Origin: Mycobacteroides franklinii
Lineage (GTDB): Bacteria > Actinomycetota > Actinomycetes > Mycobacteriales > Mycobacteriaceae
DNA: 64,000 bases
Direction of reading: 5' to 3'
Assembly: GCF_002013895.1 (NCBI RefSeq)
Contig: NZ_MAFQ01000006.1
Location: forward strand, 521,936-585,935
The translations under genes and the position numbers were made by a program. The notes under the pieces were generated by a model that saw only the letters and a program-made list of their open reading frames with translations, was not told where the DNA came from and searched no databases. Of the stretch, positions 27,423-38,335 are shown piece by piece (positions within the stretch are counted from its first letter, which is position 1; each line of letters begins with the position of its first letter).

Positions 27423-28808
27423 TCAGATTCCCGCGGCGTGCTCCAACTCCACCAGCGCGGCTTCGAGACCGTCAGCCATCTCGTCGATATCTGTGGCTAC
27501 TTCCGGTGTGGTGACAAACCCGAAGTCCATGTGCTCCAGGTAGGAGAAGCAGGTGATGTTCAGCGCGACATCCATGACGGGTGGGCCAAGCGGAATCATC
27601 GACTCCAATCGCGCCCCGGCCATGTAGAGCGGGAACGACGGCCCAGGAACGTTGGACAGCACCAGGTTGATGGGTGCCAGATTCCGGGATAGCCCGCTGG
27701 CGGTGTACGCACGTGCCGCCAATTGCAGCAGCCCAGGCGGCGTCGTATCGGTCAGCCCCATGATCTGATGCGCCGACATGGCCCGCGCCATCTCCTTGGC
27801 GCCCTGCGTCCCCTCGTAGATCGCCCTGATCCGCTCGGCCGGATCATCGATATCGGTCGCCAGCGAGACGGTCATCGAACTGACCTGATTGCCTACCACC
27901 CCGTCGGTTTCCTCGGTGCGCACCGATACCGGAATCTGGACGATCAGCGGCTTGTCCGGCAGCTCGTCGCGCTTGGCCAAATAGTCACGGACAGCACCCG
28001 CGACGATCGCCAGCACCACGTCGTTGACCTTGACGCCAAACGCGTCCTTGAGCGCCTTGACACGCGCCAGGTCCAGACGCGCCCCGGATATCCGCCGGTG
28101 CGGCGATACCGGCGCGTTGAATCGGGTGTGCGGTGCCTCGAAATACCCGGGCGATTTGCGTTCCATGCCGAAGACCGCCAGCTGTTGGCGCACCGTCTGT
28201 TGCACCAGCCGGACCACCCGATAGGGAGTCTTGACACCGACATTCACCAGCGCGCTGAGCAGGATGCGCTCACGGCTCGGTAGCCCGAGCCCCACCAGCG
28301 AACCGACTGTGTCATCCGGCGCGGGGCGTGGTTCGGGTGCGATATCGAGCAGGATCTCACCCAACCCCGCGCCCGAAACACCGTCGACGATGGCGTGATG
28401 CATCTTGGTCAGCGTGGCCACCCGCCCACCCTCGACGCCCTCGATGACCCACAACTCCCATAGCGGACGCGACCGGTCGAGCTTGTACGACATCAGCCGT
28501 CCGGCAAGCTCTTCCAGTTCCTTGCGGCCGCCGGGGGCGGGAACGCCGATCCGCCGGATATGAAAGTCGGGATCAAGCTCCTCGTCCTCGACGAACCACG
28601 GCCGGTCCAGTCCCAGTGGGACATCGGTGACCCGCCAGCGCAGCTGCGGCATCGACGGAAGTCTCTCCACGATGAGGGCACGTACCCGCTCAAAGCTGTA
28701 GTCCGGCGCATCGGTGGGGTCGTAAATCGACAGTCCCCCAATGTGCATGTGCCAGCCCGCCGTTTCGGCGTGCCAGAACGCCGCGTCTACCCCAGACAGC
28801 CGTTGCAT
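27423..28808 (-). CDS. Wax ester synthase/diacylglycerol acyltransferase (WS/DGAT)
   Basis: The 461-residue protein begins with the family start [16 protein letters not shown] and has the catalytic HHxxxDG motif in [14 protein letters not shown] near residue 140. It uses acyl-CoA to make triacylglycerol or wax ester for storage lipid. The C-terminal [14 protein letters not shown] segment is typical. Converges on the flippase-like gene with 7 bp between stops. Mycobacteria carry many paralogues; the exact member cannot be told. Confidence 0.93.
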   Translation of the reverse strand: MQRLSGVDAAFWHAETAGWHMHIGGLSIYDPTDAPDYSFERVRALIVERLPSMPQLRWRVTDVPLGLDRPWFVEDEELDPDFHIRRIGVPAPGGRKELEELAGRLMSYKLDRSRPLWELWVIEGVEGGRVATLTKMHHAIVDGVSGAGLGEILLDIAPEPRPAPDDTVGSLVGLGLPSRERILLSALVNVGVKTPYRVVRLVQQTVRQQLAVFGMERKSPGYFEAPHTRFNAPVSPHRRISGARLDLARVKALKDAFGVKVNDVVLAIVAGAVRDYLAKRDELPDKPLIVQIPVSVRTEETDGVVGNQVSSMTVSLATDIDDPAERIRAIYEGTQGAKEMARAMSAHQIMGLTDTTPPGLLQLAARAYTASGLSRNLAPINLVLSNVPGPSFPLYMAGARLESMIPLGPPVMDVALNITCFSYLEHMDFGFVTTPEVATDIDEMADGLEAALVELEHAAGI

Positions 28809-28877
28809 GGCGGAAACACTAGCCCCGACCGCTTTCCATCTGTGAGGAATGCAGCGAACCGTCGGATCTTGATCCGA

Positions 28878-29285
28878 TCAGCGTCGCTTGCCGAAGCCCT
28901 CGAACAGATTCCATGACTGGCTGCCCTTGACGTAGTGCAGGTAGTACGCGTAGTTGGCGATGCTCATGGTCGCCGCGGATAGCCCGATACCGGCACCCCG
29001 GGCCGCACTATCCGGGAGGTTCAACAGCGCGAACACCGCGTAGAAGACAACCCACACACCGACAAGCGTGAGGCCCTTCTGCCACATACCCTTGACGAAG
29101 AAGTAGATCGGACCGAAAAAGAACGCGGGGAAGTTCGCAGTCAACCGAAACCGGCTGCCGAAGGGTATCGCCTTGAAGGCGGCCTTGGATTCGGGGCTGG
29201 AGGCCGGGAGGCCGTATCGGTCAAAGAAGTCGAACCGTCGCTGCCAGATCTCCGCCAAACTCTGGCGGTCATGGGTATCAGTCAC
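28878..29285 (-). CDS. DUF2628-type small membrane protein
   Basis: The 135-residue protein has a hydrophilic N-terminal half, then hydrophobic segments around FPAFFFGPIYFFVKGMW and LTLVGVWVVFYAVFALLNL, and a third near IGLSAATMSIANYAYYL. The FGPIYF motif suits DUF2628 proteins. Function unknown. Divergent from ppgS with 67 bp between starts; the WS/DGAT gene follows on the same strand after 69 bp. Confidence 0.68.
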   Translation of the reverse strand: MTDTHDRQSLAEIWQRRFDFFDRYGLPASSPESKAAFKAIPFGSRFRLTANFPAFFFGPIYFFVKGMWQKGLTLVGVWVVFYAVFALLNLPDSAARGAGIGLSAATMSIANYAYYLHYVKGSQSWNLFEGFGKRR

Positions 29286-29352
29286 GCCGGTAGAACCTAC
29301 ACAGGACGCACACAGCAGTCATACAGATGGCGCCGGTGCTACCTTGATCCCA

Positions 29353-30059
29353 GTGAGCATCCCAGGGAGCAACAGCGCCAATGCTGATACCTGGCTGGTC
29401 ATCCCCGCCTATAACGAGGGGCCAGTCATCGCCGAGGTCATCGCCGCGGCGCTCGGCACCTTCCCCAACATCGTTTGCGTGGACGACGGCAGCGCCGACC
29501 GTACCGCCGCACTCGCCCATGGAGCCGGTGCGCACGTGGTCCGCCATCCCGTCAACCTCGGGCAAGGTGCGGCGATTCAGACCGGCGTGGAGTACGCCCG
29601 CGCACAGCCGGGTGCACAGATCTTCGTGACGTTCGACGCCGACGGCCAGCACCAGGTCAAGGACGTGGTGGCGATGGTGGACCGGCTGCGGCTGGAACCG
29701 CTCGACATCATCGTCGGCACTCGTTTCGGTGCGGGCTCCACACCAGATCATGTGCCCCTCATCAAGCGCATCGTGCTGAAAACCGTTGTGCTACTAAGCC
29801 CCCGGACTCGCCGCCTCAACCTGACCGACGCTCACAACGGTCTGCGTGTGTTCAACCGAACCGTCGCCAATGGCCTCAACATCACCATGAACGGCATGGG
29901 CCACGCCAGTGAGTTGATCGCGATGATCTCCGAAAATCATTGGCGGGTGGCCGAACAGCCGGTGGACATCCTGTACACCGAGTATTCGATGGCCAAGGGC
30001 CAGTCGCTGATCAACGGGGTCAACATCTTGTTCGACACCGCGTTCCGCCGGAGGTTGCC

Positions 30060-30063
<4 letters not shown>
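29353..30063 (+). CDS. ppgS: Polyprenyl-phosphate glycosyltransferase (GT2), PpgS-like
   Basis: A 236-residue GT-A family 2 enzyme. VIPAYNEGPVI opens the fold, VDDGS and FDADGQH supply nucleotide and metal-binding aspartates. In M. tuberculosis PpgS (Rv3631) makes polyprenyl-phospho-N-acetylgalactosamine, the donor for galactosamine on arabinogalactan. Synteny with the DUF2304 partner (4-bp overlap), galE1 and the Rv3635-like gene supports the name. The GTG at 29353 gives the family length; the upstream frame lies in the divergent promoter region. No membrane span, so it probably relies on the partner for membrane contact. Confidence 0.85.
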
Positions 30064-31364
<1,301 letters not shown>

Positions 31365-31386
31365 CTACAGATAGGGTCTGGCCCAA

Positions 31387-33177
31387 ATGTCTTCTGCAGT
31401 GCGAGCCCAACTTCCCCAGATGAACCGCGTTGCCGCTGCTGCGGCGGTTCTCATCGTGGCGCAGCTGGTGGTTCGTGGCGTGTTGGCGTTCGGGGGCGAT
31501 TTCTATTGGGACGACCTGATCCTGGTGGGCCGCGCCGGGACGCAGGGCCTGTTCTCGCCGTCGTACCTATTCGACGATCACGACGGGCATGTCATGCCTG
31601 CGGCCTTCCTACTGGCAGGCATCATCACCAAGCTCGCCCCCTTGAATTGGTTTTGGCCCGCGCTGAGCCTGGTGGTGCTGCAGGCATTGGCATCACTGGC
31701 GCTACTGCGGGCGTTGTGGGTGATAGTCGGCTGGCGGCCTGTGCTGCTGGTTCCGCTCACGTTCGCACTGTTCACGCCGCTGGCCGTGCCCGGCTTCACC
31801 TGGTGGTCGGCAGCGTTGAACTCTTTGCCGATGCTGACCGCGATGTGCTGGTTCGTGGCCGACGCGATCTTGTTGGATCGAACCGGACACCGTAAATACG
31901 CCGCGACGGCACTGGCGGCGTTCCTGGGCGGGCTGTTGTTCTTCGAGAAGTCGGTGGTCATTCCGTTCGTGGCGATCGCGGTGGTCGCGCTCCTGGCCTA
32001 TCTGCGCGGGGACGGCTGGTCCGCACTGACCCGAACATGGCGGCGGGGCGCGATGCTCTGGATCCCGGCGGGGGCGCTGACCGCGGCATGGATCGCGTTG
32101 TATCTGGTGGTGGTGAACCAGAAGCGCTGGAGTACCGATCTGTCCATGACGTGGTCGCTGCTGCAACGTTCCTTCACGCACGGGGTACTGCCCGGTTTGG
32201 TGGGCGGACCGTGGCGTTGGGACCGCTGGGTGCCGAGCTCGCCGTGGGCCGAGCCCTCGTCGTTCGTGATCGGGCTGGGCGCGTTCGTGCTGGGCGCAAC
32301 GATCCTGCTGACGTGCTACCGCAAGCAGCGGCTCGGGCTGGTGTGGCTGACGCTGCTCGGCTACTTGGTGGCCAGTGAGGTGCCGATCTACCTCATGCGT
32401 TCATCGGCCTTCACGGCACTGCTGCTCGCGCAGACGCTGCGGTATCTGCCGGATCTGGTGGTGGTCGCCGCGCTGCTGGCCGCGGTGGGTCTCACCGCCC
32501 CCAACCGTCCGGGTAGCGGGTACCTGGACAGCTCTACGCGGCGCACCGCGGCCGTCACGCTGGTCTTGGCGTTGTTCGTCGGAAGCAGCATGGTCTCGAC
32601 GGTCACGTATCTGCGCAGCTGGCGCAACAATCCCGCCTCGCCCTACATCGCGAATGTGAAGGAGTCGCTGGCCGCGGTAGCAACCGGCCCGGCGGTACTC
32701 GACCAGGAGGTCGACCCGCTGGTTCTGCAGAATGTGGTGCGGCCGGAGAACCTGCTCAGTCATATGTTCGCCCTGGTCCGTCCCCGGCCAGAGATCGGTT
32801 CCACCACAACGCAGTTACGGATGTTCGACCGCTACGGCCACCTGCTGGATGCCCAGGTGACGTGGGTGCGTGCCATCACCGAGGGGCCGGTCCCCGGCTG
32901 CGGGTATCTGGTGCAGTCCACGCACACCATGCCGCTGAGTGGTCCACTACTCCCCGCGGACTGGATCGTCGAGCTGAACTATCTGGCCAACACCGACGGC
33001 GCCGTGTGGGCATCATTCACCAATGGGCCGAAAGTGAGAGTGCCGGTGCGCCCCGGCCTCAACCGGGTGTTCATCAGACTCCCAGGTTCAGGGAATTCGC
33101 TTACCCTGCAACCGATTACCCAGTCGTTGTCGCTGTGCGTCGCCGTCGGGCCGGTGGGAGCACTCGCGCCCCGGTAG
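31387..33177 (+). CDS. Large polytopic membrane protein, GT-C-like (Rv3635-like)
   Basis: The 596-residue protein has about eleven membrane segments and a soluble C-terminal domain of about 170 residues. FYWDDLI in the first extracytoplasmic loop, with paired aspartates, resembles GT-C glycosyltransferases that use lipid-linked donors outside the membrane. Synteny fits Rv3635. Together with ppgS and galE1 it suggests decoration of an envelope polysaccharide. The ATG at 31387 lies 70 bp from the divergent galE1 start. Confidence 0.72.
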   Translation: MSSAVRAQLPQMNRVAAAAAVLIVAQLVVRGVLAFGGDFYWDDLILVGRAGTQGLFSPSYLFDDHDGHVMPAAFLLAGIITKLAPLNWFWPALSLVVLQALASLALLRALWVIVGWRPVLLVPLTFALFTPLAVPGFTWWSAALNSLPMLTAMCWFVADAILLDRTGHRKYAATALAAFLGGLLFFEKSVVIPFVAIAVVALLAYLRGDGWSALTRTWRRGAMLWIPAGALTAAWIALYLVVVNQKRWSTDLSMTWSLLQRSFTHGVLPGLVGGPWRWDRWVPSSPWAEPSSFVIGLGAFVLGATILLTCYRKQRLGLVWLTLLGYLVASEVPIYLMRSSAFTALLLAQTLRYLPDLVVVAALLAAVGLTAPNRPGSGYLDSSTRRTAAVTLVLALFVGSSMVSTVTYLRSWRNNPASPYIANVKESLAAVATGPAVLDQEVDPLVLQNVVRPENLLSHMFALVRPRPEIGSTTTQLRMFDRYGHLLDAQVTWVRAITEGPVPGCGYLVQSTHTMPLSGPLLPADWIVELNYLANTDGAVWASFTNGPKVRVPVRPGLNRVFIRLPGSGNSLTLQPITQSLSLCVAVGPVGALAPR

Positions 33178-33187
33178 ATTGGGCGCC

Positions 33188-34834
33188 ATGCTCGAAGAAC
33201 TGGCTTTGGCGTGGACCGGACGACTGTCTGCACCCGTCCTCGAAAAGCTGCTCGACCTGCCGGAACCACTCACCACCGAGATCCAGACGCGCCGGGACAT
33301 CGAGGTCACCATGCCTGACGGCGTACGGCTCGCAACCGACCATTTCCGCCCACCTGGGCAGGATCCGATGCCCGCTGTCATCTTCCGCACCCCGTACGAC
33401 AAGCGCGGCATGGTGAGTCAAATATGGGCAACACTATTGGCACGTCAGGGGTTTCAGGTAGTACTGCAGGACACCCGCGGGCAGTTCGCATCCCAGGGCA
33501 AATTCGACGCGTTTCGGCAGGAACGTGCCGACGGACTGGCCACCGCGGCCTGGGTTCGGGAGCAGCCGTGGTGCGATGGCACACTGGCAACCGCCGGCCC
33601 GTCGTACCTCGGGCATACCCAGTGGGCGGTGGCGCCCTACATCGAACCTCCGTTGGCTGCCATGTGCCCCGCCATCACAACCAGTAACTTCACAGAGCTC
33701 TTCTATCCGGGCGGGTCGTTCAATCTTCACAACCTACTGACATGGTCATTCTCGATCGGTTCACCGGAAACCTCGCAGCTGGCCGGGCTGCTGCGCGCCG
33801 GCACCAACGCCAAGCGGGTGCGCCGGGCCATGGATCACCTACCCCTGGGAAACGCCGACAACGTCGCGCTCGGCAAGCCAGAACCTTTCTGGCGCACCGT
33901 CACCGACCACACCGACGACGACCACTGGGACGAGATCAACCACACCCCGGCGCTCGCGACACTGAAGACGCCGGTGAGCATGGTGACCGGTTGGTGGGAT
34001 TTACTTCTCGTCGGACAGCTGCGTGACTACGAAGAGCTCCAGAAAACCGACTGCCCGCGGCGGATCACCATAGGTCCGTGGGACCACATGAAGTCACTCA
34101 AGGCGGTGATCACCGATAGCTTCTCGTGGCTGGCAGCCCATCTGCACGGTGACACCTCATCGACGCACCGCGCTCCGGTACGCATCTATCTGCAGAAGGC
34201 CGGCCAATGGCTGGACTTCGAGCATTGGCCGCCCAAAGACTCCTCGCCCACACCGCTGTATCTACGGGCCGATCACAAGCTGGATTGGGAAGCGCCGCAG
34301 GATGATAATTCCGTCGACACCTTTACCTACGACCCCAATGACCCCACTCCGACAGTCGGTGGGCCGCTGCTGGACACCAGGGCTGCCGGTCAGCGCGACA
34401 ATGCTCATGTCGAGAAGCGCTCCGATGTCCTGGTGTTCACCACCAAGGCGCTGACGAGCGACCTAGACCTCATCGGCCCCGTCTCGGCCTCCATCTACGT
34501 GACAACCGACAGCGGCCGGGGCGATCTCTTCGTCAGGCTCTGCGATGTTGATCGAAAGGGACTGTCCCACAACGTCACCGATGGAATCATCAAGCTGAGC
34601 GATGCGGCCGATTCCCCCGTGCAGGTGACCATGCATCCCACCGGATACCGTTTCGCACGGGGACATCGGCTGCGAGTGCAGGTCAGCGGCGGCGCGTTTC
34701 CGAACCATGCCCGCAATACCGGCTCCGGCGAGCCGCTTGCCACCGCCAGCCGCACTGTTCCCATCCGCTTCGAGGTACGTCATGACAAGGAATGCCCCTC
34801 GTTCGTGACACTTCCCGTGCTGCGCATTTCATGA
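33188..34834 (+). CDS. CocE/NonD-family hydrolase (X-Pro dipeptidyl-peptidase type)
   Basis: A 548-residue two-domain enzyme. VTMPDGVRLATDHFRP opens the alpha/beta-hydrolase domain; the nucleophile is the Ser in AGPSYLGH (about 138), the acid the Asp in TGWWDLLL, and the base the His in GPWDHMKS. The C-terminal jelly-roll has DLDLIGPVSASIYVTTD and GHRLRVQVSGGAFP. Substrates range from esters to acyl-prolyl peptides. The ATG at 33188 is preferred to the TTG nine bases upstream. Its stop overlaps the lipoprotein start (ATGA). Confidence 0.88.
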   Translation: MLEELALAWTGRLSAPVLEKLLDLPEPLTTEIQTRRDIEVTMPDGVRLATDHFRPPGQDPMPAVIFRTPYDKRGMVSQIWATLLARQGFQVVLQDTRGQFASQGKFDAFRQERADGLATAAWVREQPWCDGTLATAGPSYLGHTQWAVAPYIEPPLAAMCPAITTSNFTELFYPGGSFNLHNLLTWSFSIGSPETSQLAGLLRAGTNAKRVRRAMDHLPLGNADNVALGKPEPFWRTVTDHTDDDHWDEINHTPALATLKTPVSMVTGWWDLLLVGQLRDYEELQKTDCPRRITIGPWDHMKSLKAVITDSFSWLAAHLHGDTSSTHRAPVRIYLQKAGQWLDFEHWPPKDSSPTPLYLRADHKLDWEAPQDDNSVDTFTYDPNDPTPTVGGPLLDTRAAGQRDNAHVEKRSDVLVFTTKALTSDLDLIGPVSASIYVTTDSGRGDLFVRLCDVDRKGLSHNVTDGIIKLSDAADSPVQVTMHPTGYRFARGHRLRVQVSGGAFPNHARNTGSGEPLATASRTVPIRFEVRHDKECPSFVTLPVLRIS

Positions 34835-35397
34835 TCACGAAATACCTTTGCTTCCTTGGTTTTACGGGGGTATTCCTCAGCGCGTGCGGGGGCGGTGGCG
34901 CATCGGAAAGCCACCCGACCCTCATCCATGTCGGCAGCACGGGCGGCGGAGGCGCCGAGACCAAGGTGGTGACGGCAGAAGACGGCAAGCCCGGCGCCAT
35001 GGGCCAACAGGTGCACGATGGCGATCTCGCGTTCGTGGTCACCCAGGTGAGCGATGCCGGAACCGTCGGCGACGTGGCAAATCCCGCCCTGCAGGCCACC
35101 GCGTCCGGCACGTTCGTCGTCGTACACCTCGAGGTTCTGAACCTCGGGCAGACGACGCATTCATTCCTCGGCGACGAGCAGAAGCTCAAGGATGCGACGG
35201 CCAGGGAATACGCACCCGACAGCATGGCGAACATCTTGGCGCGCAATGCCGAACAGCTCGAACCGGGTGCGGAGCTTGTGCCCGGCGCGCAGAAACGGTC
35301 GGTGCTTGTCTACGACGTGCCGCACGGCACGGTACCCAAGGAGATCGACCTTCACAGCGATTACAACTCCAAGGGCGCACGGGTGCTGCTCGGCTAG
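34831..35397 (+). CDS. DUF4352-like lipoprotein
   Basis: The 188-residue protein has a signal peptide with lipobox FLSAC, then a glycine-rich linker and a beta-rich domain with FVVVHLEVLNLGQTTHSF, typical of DUF4352 (MPT63-like immunoglobulin fold). It is therefore probably a lipidated extracytoplasmic binding or structural domain; the ligand is unknown. ATG chosen at the 4-bp overlap with the hydrolase because the signal peptide then starts at once. Its stop overlaps the TetR stop by 4 bp (CTAG). Confidence 0.72.
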   Translation: MITKYLCFLGFTGVFLSACGGGGASESHPTLIHVGSTGGGGAETKVVTAEDGKPGAMGQQVHDGDLAFVVTQVSDAGTVGDVANPALQATASGTFVVVHLEVLNLGQTTHSFLGDEQKLKDATAREYAPDSMANILARNAEQLEPGAELVPGAQKRSVLVYDVPHGTVPKEIDLHSDYNSKGARVLLG

Positions 35398-35954
35398 CCG
35401 ACAGGCGGAAACAGCGTGTAGGCGATCTGCGAGGCGATCTGTTTCGGATCGGAGTCATCGCGCGAATCGGCAAGCGCCCCACTGGTCCACAGCGACACAA
35501 ACCCATGCACCAACGACCACGCCGCGCGGGCGGCGGTGACCCTGTCGGCCGATGTCTGCCGAGGTGTCAGCGTGGCTATCCCGGCGTCGAGCGCGGCACC
35601 AGCGCGATCACGTGCGGTGGCCAGCGACGCGTCCACGGAATCGAGCAGTGCCGGCTCGAACATGACCGAGTAATGCCCCGGATTGGCCAGCGCGAACTCC
35701 ACATACGCCAGGGCCGCGGCATGAAAGTCGGGGTGTGCGCTGTCAAGGGCGTCGGCAAGTTGGTTGAATCCGTCGGCAGCCAATGCGGTGAACAAGCCGC
35801 GGCGGTCGCCGAAGTGGTGGGCCGGTGCGGCGTGCGAGACACCGGCTTCGCGCGCCAACTCCCGCAGCGACAGTTCTGTTGCGCCGCGGCGCGCCACCAT
35901 GTCAGCCGCGCTGGCCAGTATCACTGCCCGCAGATCGCCATGGTGGTAGGACAT
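35394..35954 (-). CDS. TetR/AcrR-family transcriptional regulator
   Basis: The 186-residue protein has an N-terminal helix-turn-helix (TELSLRELAREAGVSHAAPAHHFGDRRGLFTAL) and an all-helical ligand domain. It is divergent from the DoxX gene, and the 83-bp gap holds a perfect 17-bp inverted repeat covering the DoxX -35 box, so repression of both genes is expected. On the minus strand a TATGCT box lies 6 nt before the ATG, suggesting a leaderless transcript. Confidence 0.88.
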   Translation of the reverse strand: MSYHHGDLRAVILASAADMVARRGATELSLRELAREAGVSHAAPAHHFGDRRGLFTALAADGFNQLADALDSAHPDFHAAALAYVEFALANPGHYSVMFEPALLDSVDASLATARDRAGAALDAGIATLTPRQTSADRVTAARAAWSLVHGFVSLWTSGALADSRDDSDPKQIASQIAYTLFPPVG

Positions 35955-35973
35955 CGCACCAGCATAACCCCGG

Positions 35974-36025
35974 ATCTTGACAGTGACTAGTTCCCGAGTA
36001 TCGTCAATCTAGTCACTGTCAAGAT
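35974..36025. promoter_or_regulatory. TetR operator: perfect 17-bp inverted repeat with promoter
   Basis: ATCTTGACAGTGACTAG (35974-35990) and CTAGTCACTGTCAAGAT (36009-36025) are exact reverse complements with an 18-bp spacer. Each arm contains a TTGACA hexamer and an AGTNACT core. On the plus strand TTGACA (35977-35982), a 16-bp spacer and TATCGT (35999-36004) form a promoter for the DoxX gene, so a protein on the repeat would block it. Confidence 0.75.
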
Positions 36026-36037
36026 TGGAGAATCGTC

Positions 36038-36472
36038 ATGGCTCCGCTCATCGCCCTTGTCGTCGGGACGCTGTTGGCTCGTCTGGCCGGCGCCCTGGGA
36101 CTCACGCTCGTCAATGCCTGGCCCGCCGCGTTGGCGGTCGGTCTGGCCGCAATGTTCACGCTGACCGGTGTCGCGCATTTCGTCCCCACGATGCGTGAGG
36201 CGATGATTGCGATCGTGCCACCGCAGATTCCGGCGCCCCGGTTTCTGGTGGCGCTGACCGGGGTACTCGAGCTGCTCGGCGCGCTGGGTGTGCTGATTCC
36301 GTCGACGAGAGAGTTGGCGGCGGGATGCCTGGGAGTGCTGCTGGTGGTGATGTTTCCGGCCAACGTGTATGCGGCCAGCCAGCGATCCAACCCGCTGTCC
36401 ACGCCGCTGAGCTGGCGAACCGCGGAACAGCTGCTGTTCCTCGCGGCGACGACAACCGTCGCCTTCAGCTAG
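36038..36472 (+). CDS. DoxX-family membrane protein
   Basis: The 144-residue protein has four hydrophobic helices and the DoxX-type centre FTLTGVAHFVPTMREAM ... LTGVLELLGALGVLIP. Family members are linked to quinone or thiol redox stress but their activity is unsettled. GGAG lies 7 nt before the ATG. It is almost certainly controlled by the divergent TetR through the repeat between them. Its stop overlaps the CPBP stop (CTAG). Confidence 0.85.
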   Translation: MAPLIALVVGTLLARLAGALGLTLVNAWPAALAVGLAAMFTLTGVAHFVPTMREAMIAIVPPQIPAPRFLVALTGVLELLGALGVLIPSTRELAAGCLGVLLVVMFPANVYAASQRSNPLSTPLSWRTAEQLLFLAATTTVAFS

Positions 36473-37215
36473 ACCAGATGCCAGACCAGAACGGCGGCCA
36501 GCACTCCCATCCCGTTGAGCGACCAATGCAGCGCAATGGGCGCCAACAGGCTGCCGCTGCGGCGGCGCAACCAGGTGAAGACAAATCCGGCGAAGGCAGT
36601 GGCCACCACGGCGCCGGCGACACCCGCGATCTGCGCCCCTAGGCCCACCCCGAGAAGCCTGGTGAGGCCGACATTGCCGGTGGTGAGGCCCAGCGAGGTA
36701 GCGATGTGCCAGAAGCCGAAAAGCAGGGATCCGGCCGCCGCCACACCCCGGAAGCCCCAGGCCCGTGCCATCGTTCCGTGCAGAACCCCACGAAACGCGA
36801 GCTCCTCGGGAATCACGGTCTGCAGTGGGATCAGGACGAATGAGGCGAGCAGCGCACCCGAAACCGTCGTGGCGTAACTGCTGTTGAGGAACATCGGGCG
36901 GGTCATGGGCAACAACAGCCCCGTGCCGATCACCGCGCCCACGATGACGACGGCGACGGCCGCATATTTGGCGCCCGAACGCCAGTGATCTCGGCCCAAG
37001 CCCAGCTCGGCCCAGGAGTGACCGCGATAGCGAATCAGAGCGAGCAGTCCGGCGGCGGCAACCGGAACCACGACAAAATTGGCCCACGGCGTGGTGAAGT
37101 GTGCAATCAGATTGGTGGCGACCAGAACAGCGACGACGACAGCGATATCGATGTACGTGCGCATATCCCGCAATCCATGCAGCGGCGCAGCGGCGGCCGT
37201 GGTCTGAGTAGGCAC
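36469..37215 (-). CDS. CPBP-family intramembrane metalloprotease
   Basis: The 248-residue polytopic protein has EELAFRG (EExxxR motif) near the middle and FGFWH, giving the Glu and His residues of CPBP/Abi intramembrane proteases. Substrate unknown. Start taken at the GTG at 37215; the frame is open further but would enter the divergent GAP-family leader. A later ATG (MRTYID) is also possible. Confidence 0.82.
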   Translation of the reverse strand: MPTQTTAAAAPLHGLRDMRTYIDIAVVVAVLVATNLIAHFTTPWANFVVVPVAAAGLLALIRYRGHSWAELGLGRDHWRSGAKYAAVAVVIVGAVIGTGLLLPMTRPMFLNSSYATTVSGALLASFVLIPLQTVIPEELAFRGVLHGTMARAWGFRGVAAAGSLLFGFWHIATSLGLTTGNVGLTRLLGVGLGAQIAGVAGAVVATAFAGFVFTWLRRRSGSLLAPIALHWSLNGMGVLAAVLVWHLV

Positions 37216-37381
37216 CCGATCCAGAGTACCGGCGCTCTCGTTAGCCCAGATCAGAGTGTGATCCAGTCGTATCGACCACGTCATGGCGCCATCCTGCACG
37301 TCGGAGCCCAGGGCACTGTGGCAGTGCCCACAAGGCCGGGTTAGCCGGAACACGATCGACCTTCCCGTAAGTTCTGAAATC

Positions 37382-38074
37382 GTGCTCACCCTGTTGTTGG
37401 CGTTCGCGGGATTCGCCTGTCTGGACGCCCTCAACGTGCTCAACATCGGCATCGCCACCACGATCGTCTACGTGACCCGGCTGGAACGCCGGTCGGTGTT
37501 CCCCGGTGGCCTGAGCTTCATCACCGGATTGTTTGTGGCGCTGTTCACGTTTGGACTGGCGACGGTGCTGGGTGTGCGCTCGCTGACCGACGTGGCCGCC
37601 GGATCCGATATCACCCCGTCGACCCGGTATTGGGCGCAGCTGGTCATCGGAATCCTGCTGATCGCGGTGGCGGCGTTGACATGGTTCTCCGAACCGGTCA
37701 CACCGCCATGGATCCGGAACGTGGCACGGCGCCATCCGTGGCTGCTCGCCTTTGTCGGCCTCGCACTGGGATACGCCGAAGCCCCTACGTCGGTGCCGTA
37801 TTTGAGCGCTCTGGCGATGCTGGCCTCCCGCCACCCGCTGCCCACAATGTGGCCGCTGCTGCTGGTCGGCTACGGCCTGATTGCCATACTTCCGAGTCTG
37901 CTGATTCTGGTGCTCTCGACGCGGCGATCGCCGCGCGCGCGACGAATGCAGCGCGGCCTGGTGCGTACGGTGACCCGTTACGGACCCACCGCGATCCGGG
38001 TCATTTTCCTGTGCCTCGGAGTCGTCCTGATCGTCAGCGCGCTCGTACATCACAGCGCACTGGGACTCCGCTAG
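37382..38074 (+). CDS. GAP-family (Sap-like) membrane transporter
   Basis: A 230-residue protein with six hydrophobic helices. LDALNVLNIGIATTIVYV near the start and LALGYAEAPTSVPYL fit the mycobacterial GAP family, which includes Sap proteins linked to surface glycolipid export. GTG 37382 is chosen because the hydrophobic segment starts there; the upstream residues are compositionally unlike a protein. Divergent from the CPBP gene. A perfect 11-bp inverted repeat begins 37 bp after the stop. Confidence 0.72.
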   Translation: MLTLLLAFAGFACLDALNVLNIGIATTIVYVTRLERRSVFPGGLSFITGLFVALFTFGLATVLGVRSLTDVAAGSDITPSTRYWAQLVIGILLIAVAALTWFSEPVTPPWIRNVARRHPWLLAFVGLALGYAEAPTSVPYLSALAMLASRHPLPTMWPLLLVGYGLIAILPSLLILVLSTRRSPRARRMQRGLVRTVTRYGPTAIRVIFLCLGVVLIVSALVHHSALGLR

Positions 38075-38110
38075 GCGACACCGCCTCCCCCAAAAAATCG
38101 GCCGACCGCT

Positions 38111-38141
38111 CGTTGTGCTCAACCCCACGATGAGCACAACG
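38111..38141. repeat. Perfect 11-bp inverted repeat
   Basis: CGTTGTGCTCA (38111-38121) and TGAGCACAACG (38131-38141) are exact reverse complements with a 9-bp spacer. There is no T tract on the plus strand, so it is a weak terminator candidate for the GAP gene. It lies about 100 bp upstream of the EspR-like promoter and may be a regulator site. Confidence 0.55.
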
Positions 38142-38193
38142 ATTGATCAGCCAACGCGTCCAACTTTGATTAGCCGAACGAACACCCGAGACA

Positions 38194-38242
38194 TTACTGT
38201 CAGTAAATAGCACTTGTCAATCACTTACCCTTTCGATAGGTT
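38194..38242 (+). promoter_or_regulatory. Promoter and adjacent palindrome upstream of the EspR-like gene
   Basis: TTGTCA (38214-38219), a 17-bp spacer and TAGGTT (38237-38242) form a reasonable sigma-A promoter, giving a leader of about 85 nt. The palindrome TTACTG-T-CAGTAA (38194-38206) ends 7 bp before the -35 box, a typical place for an activator or autoregulatory site. Confidence 0.5.
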
Positions 38243-38335
38243 GCTTACCGCCCAGACACCCGCGCACCTACGATGAGCAGCACAGCATCGGCGTGTATGG
38301 TTGGGCTGCAGAGTGGAAGTACGCGAGGGGGTGCG

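Noticed and set aside
38111..38141. Inverted repeat as terminator of the GAP-family gene
   Set aside because: No T tract follows on the plus strand; the T-rich run is on the minus side and not adjacent. Kept as a repeat only.
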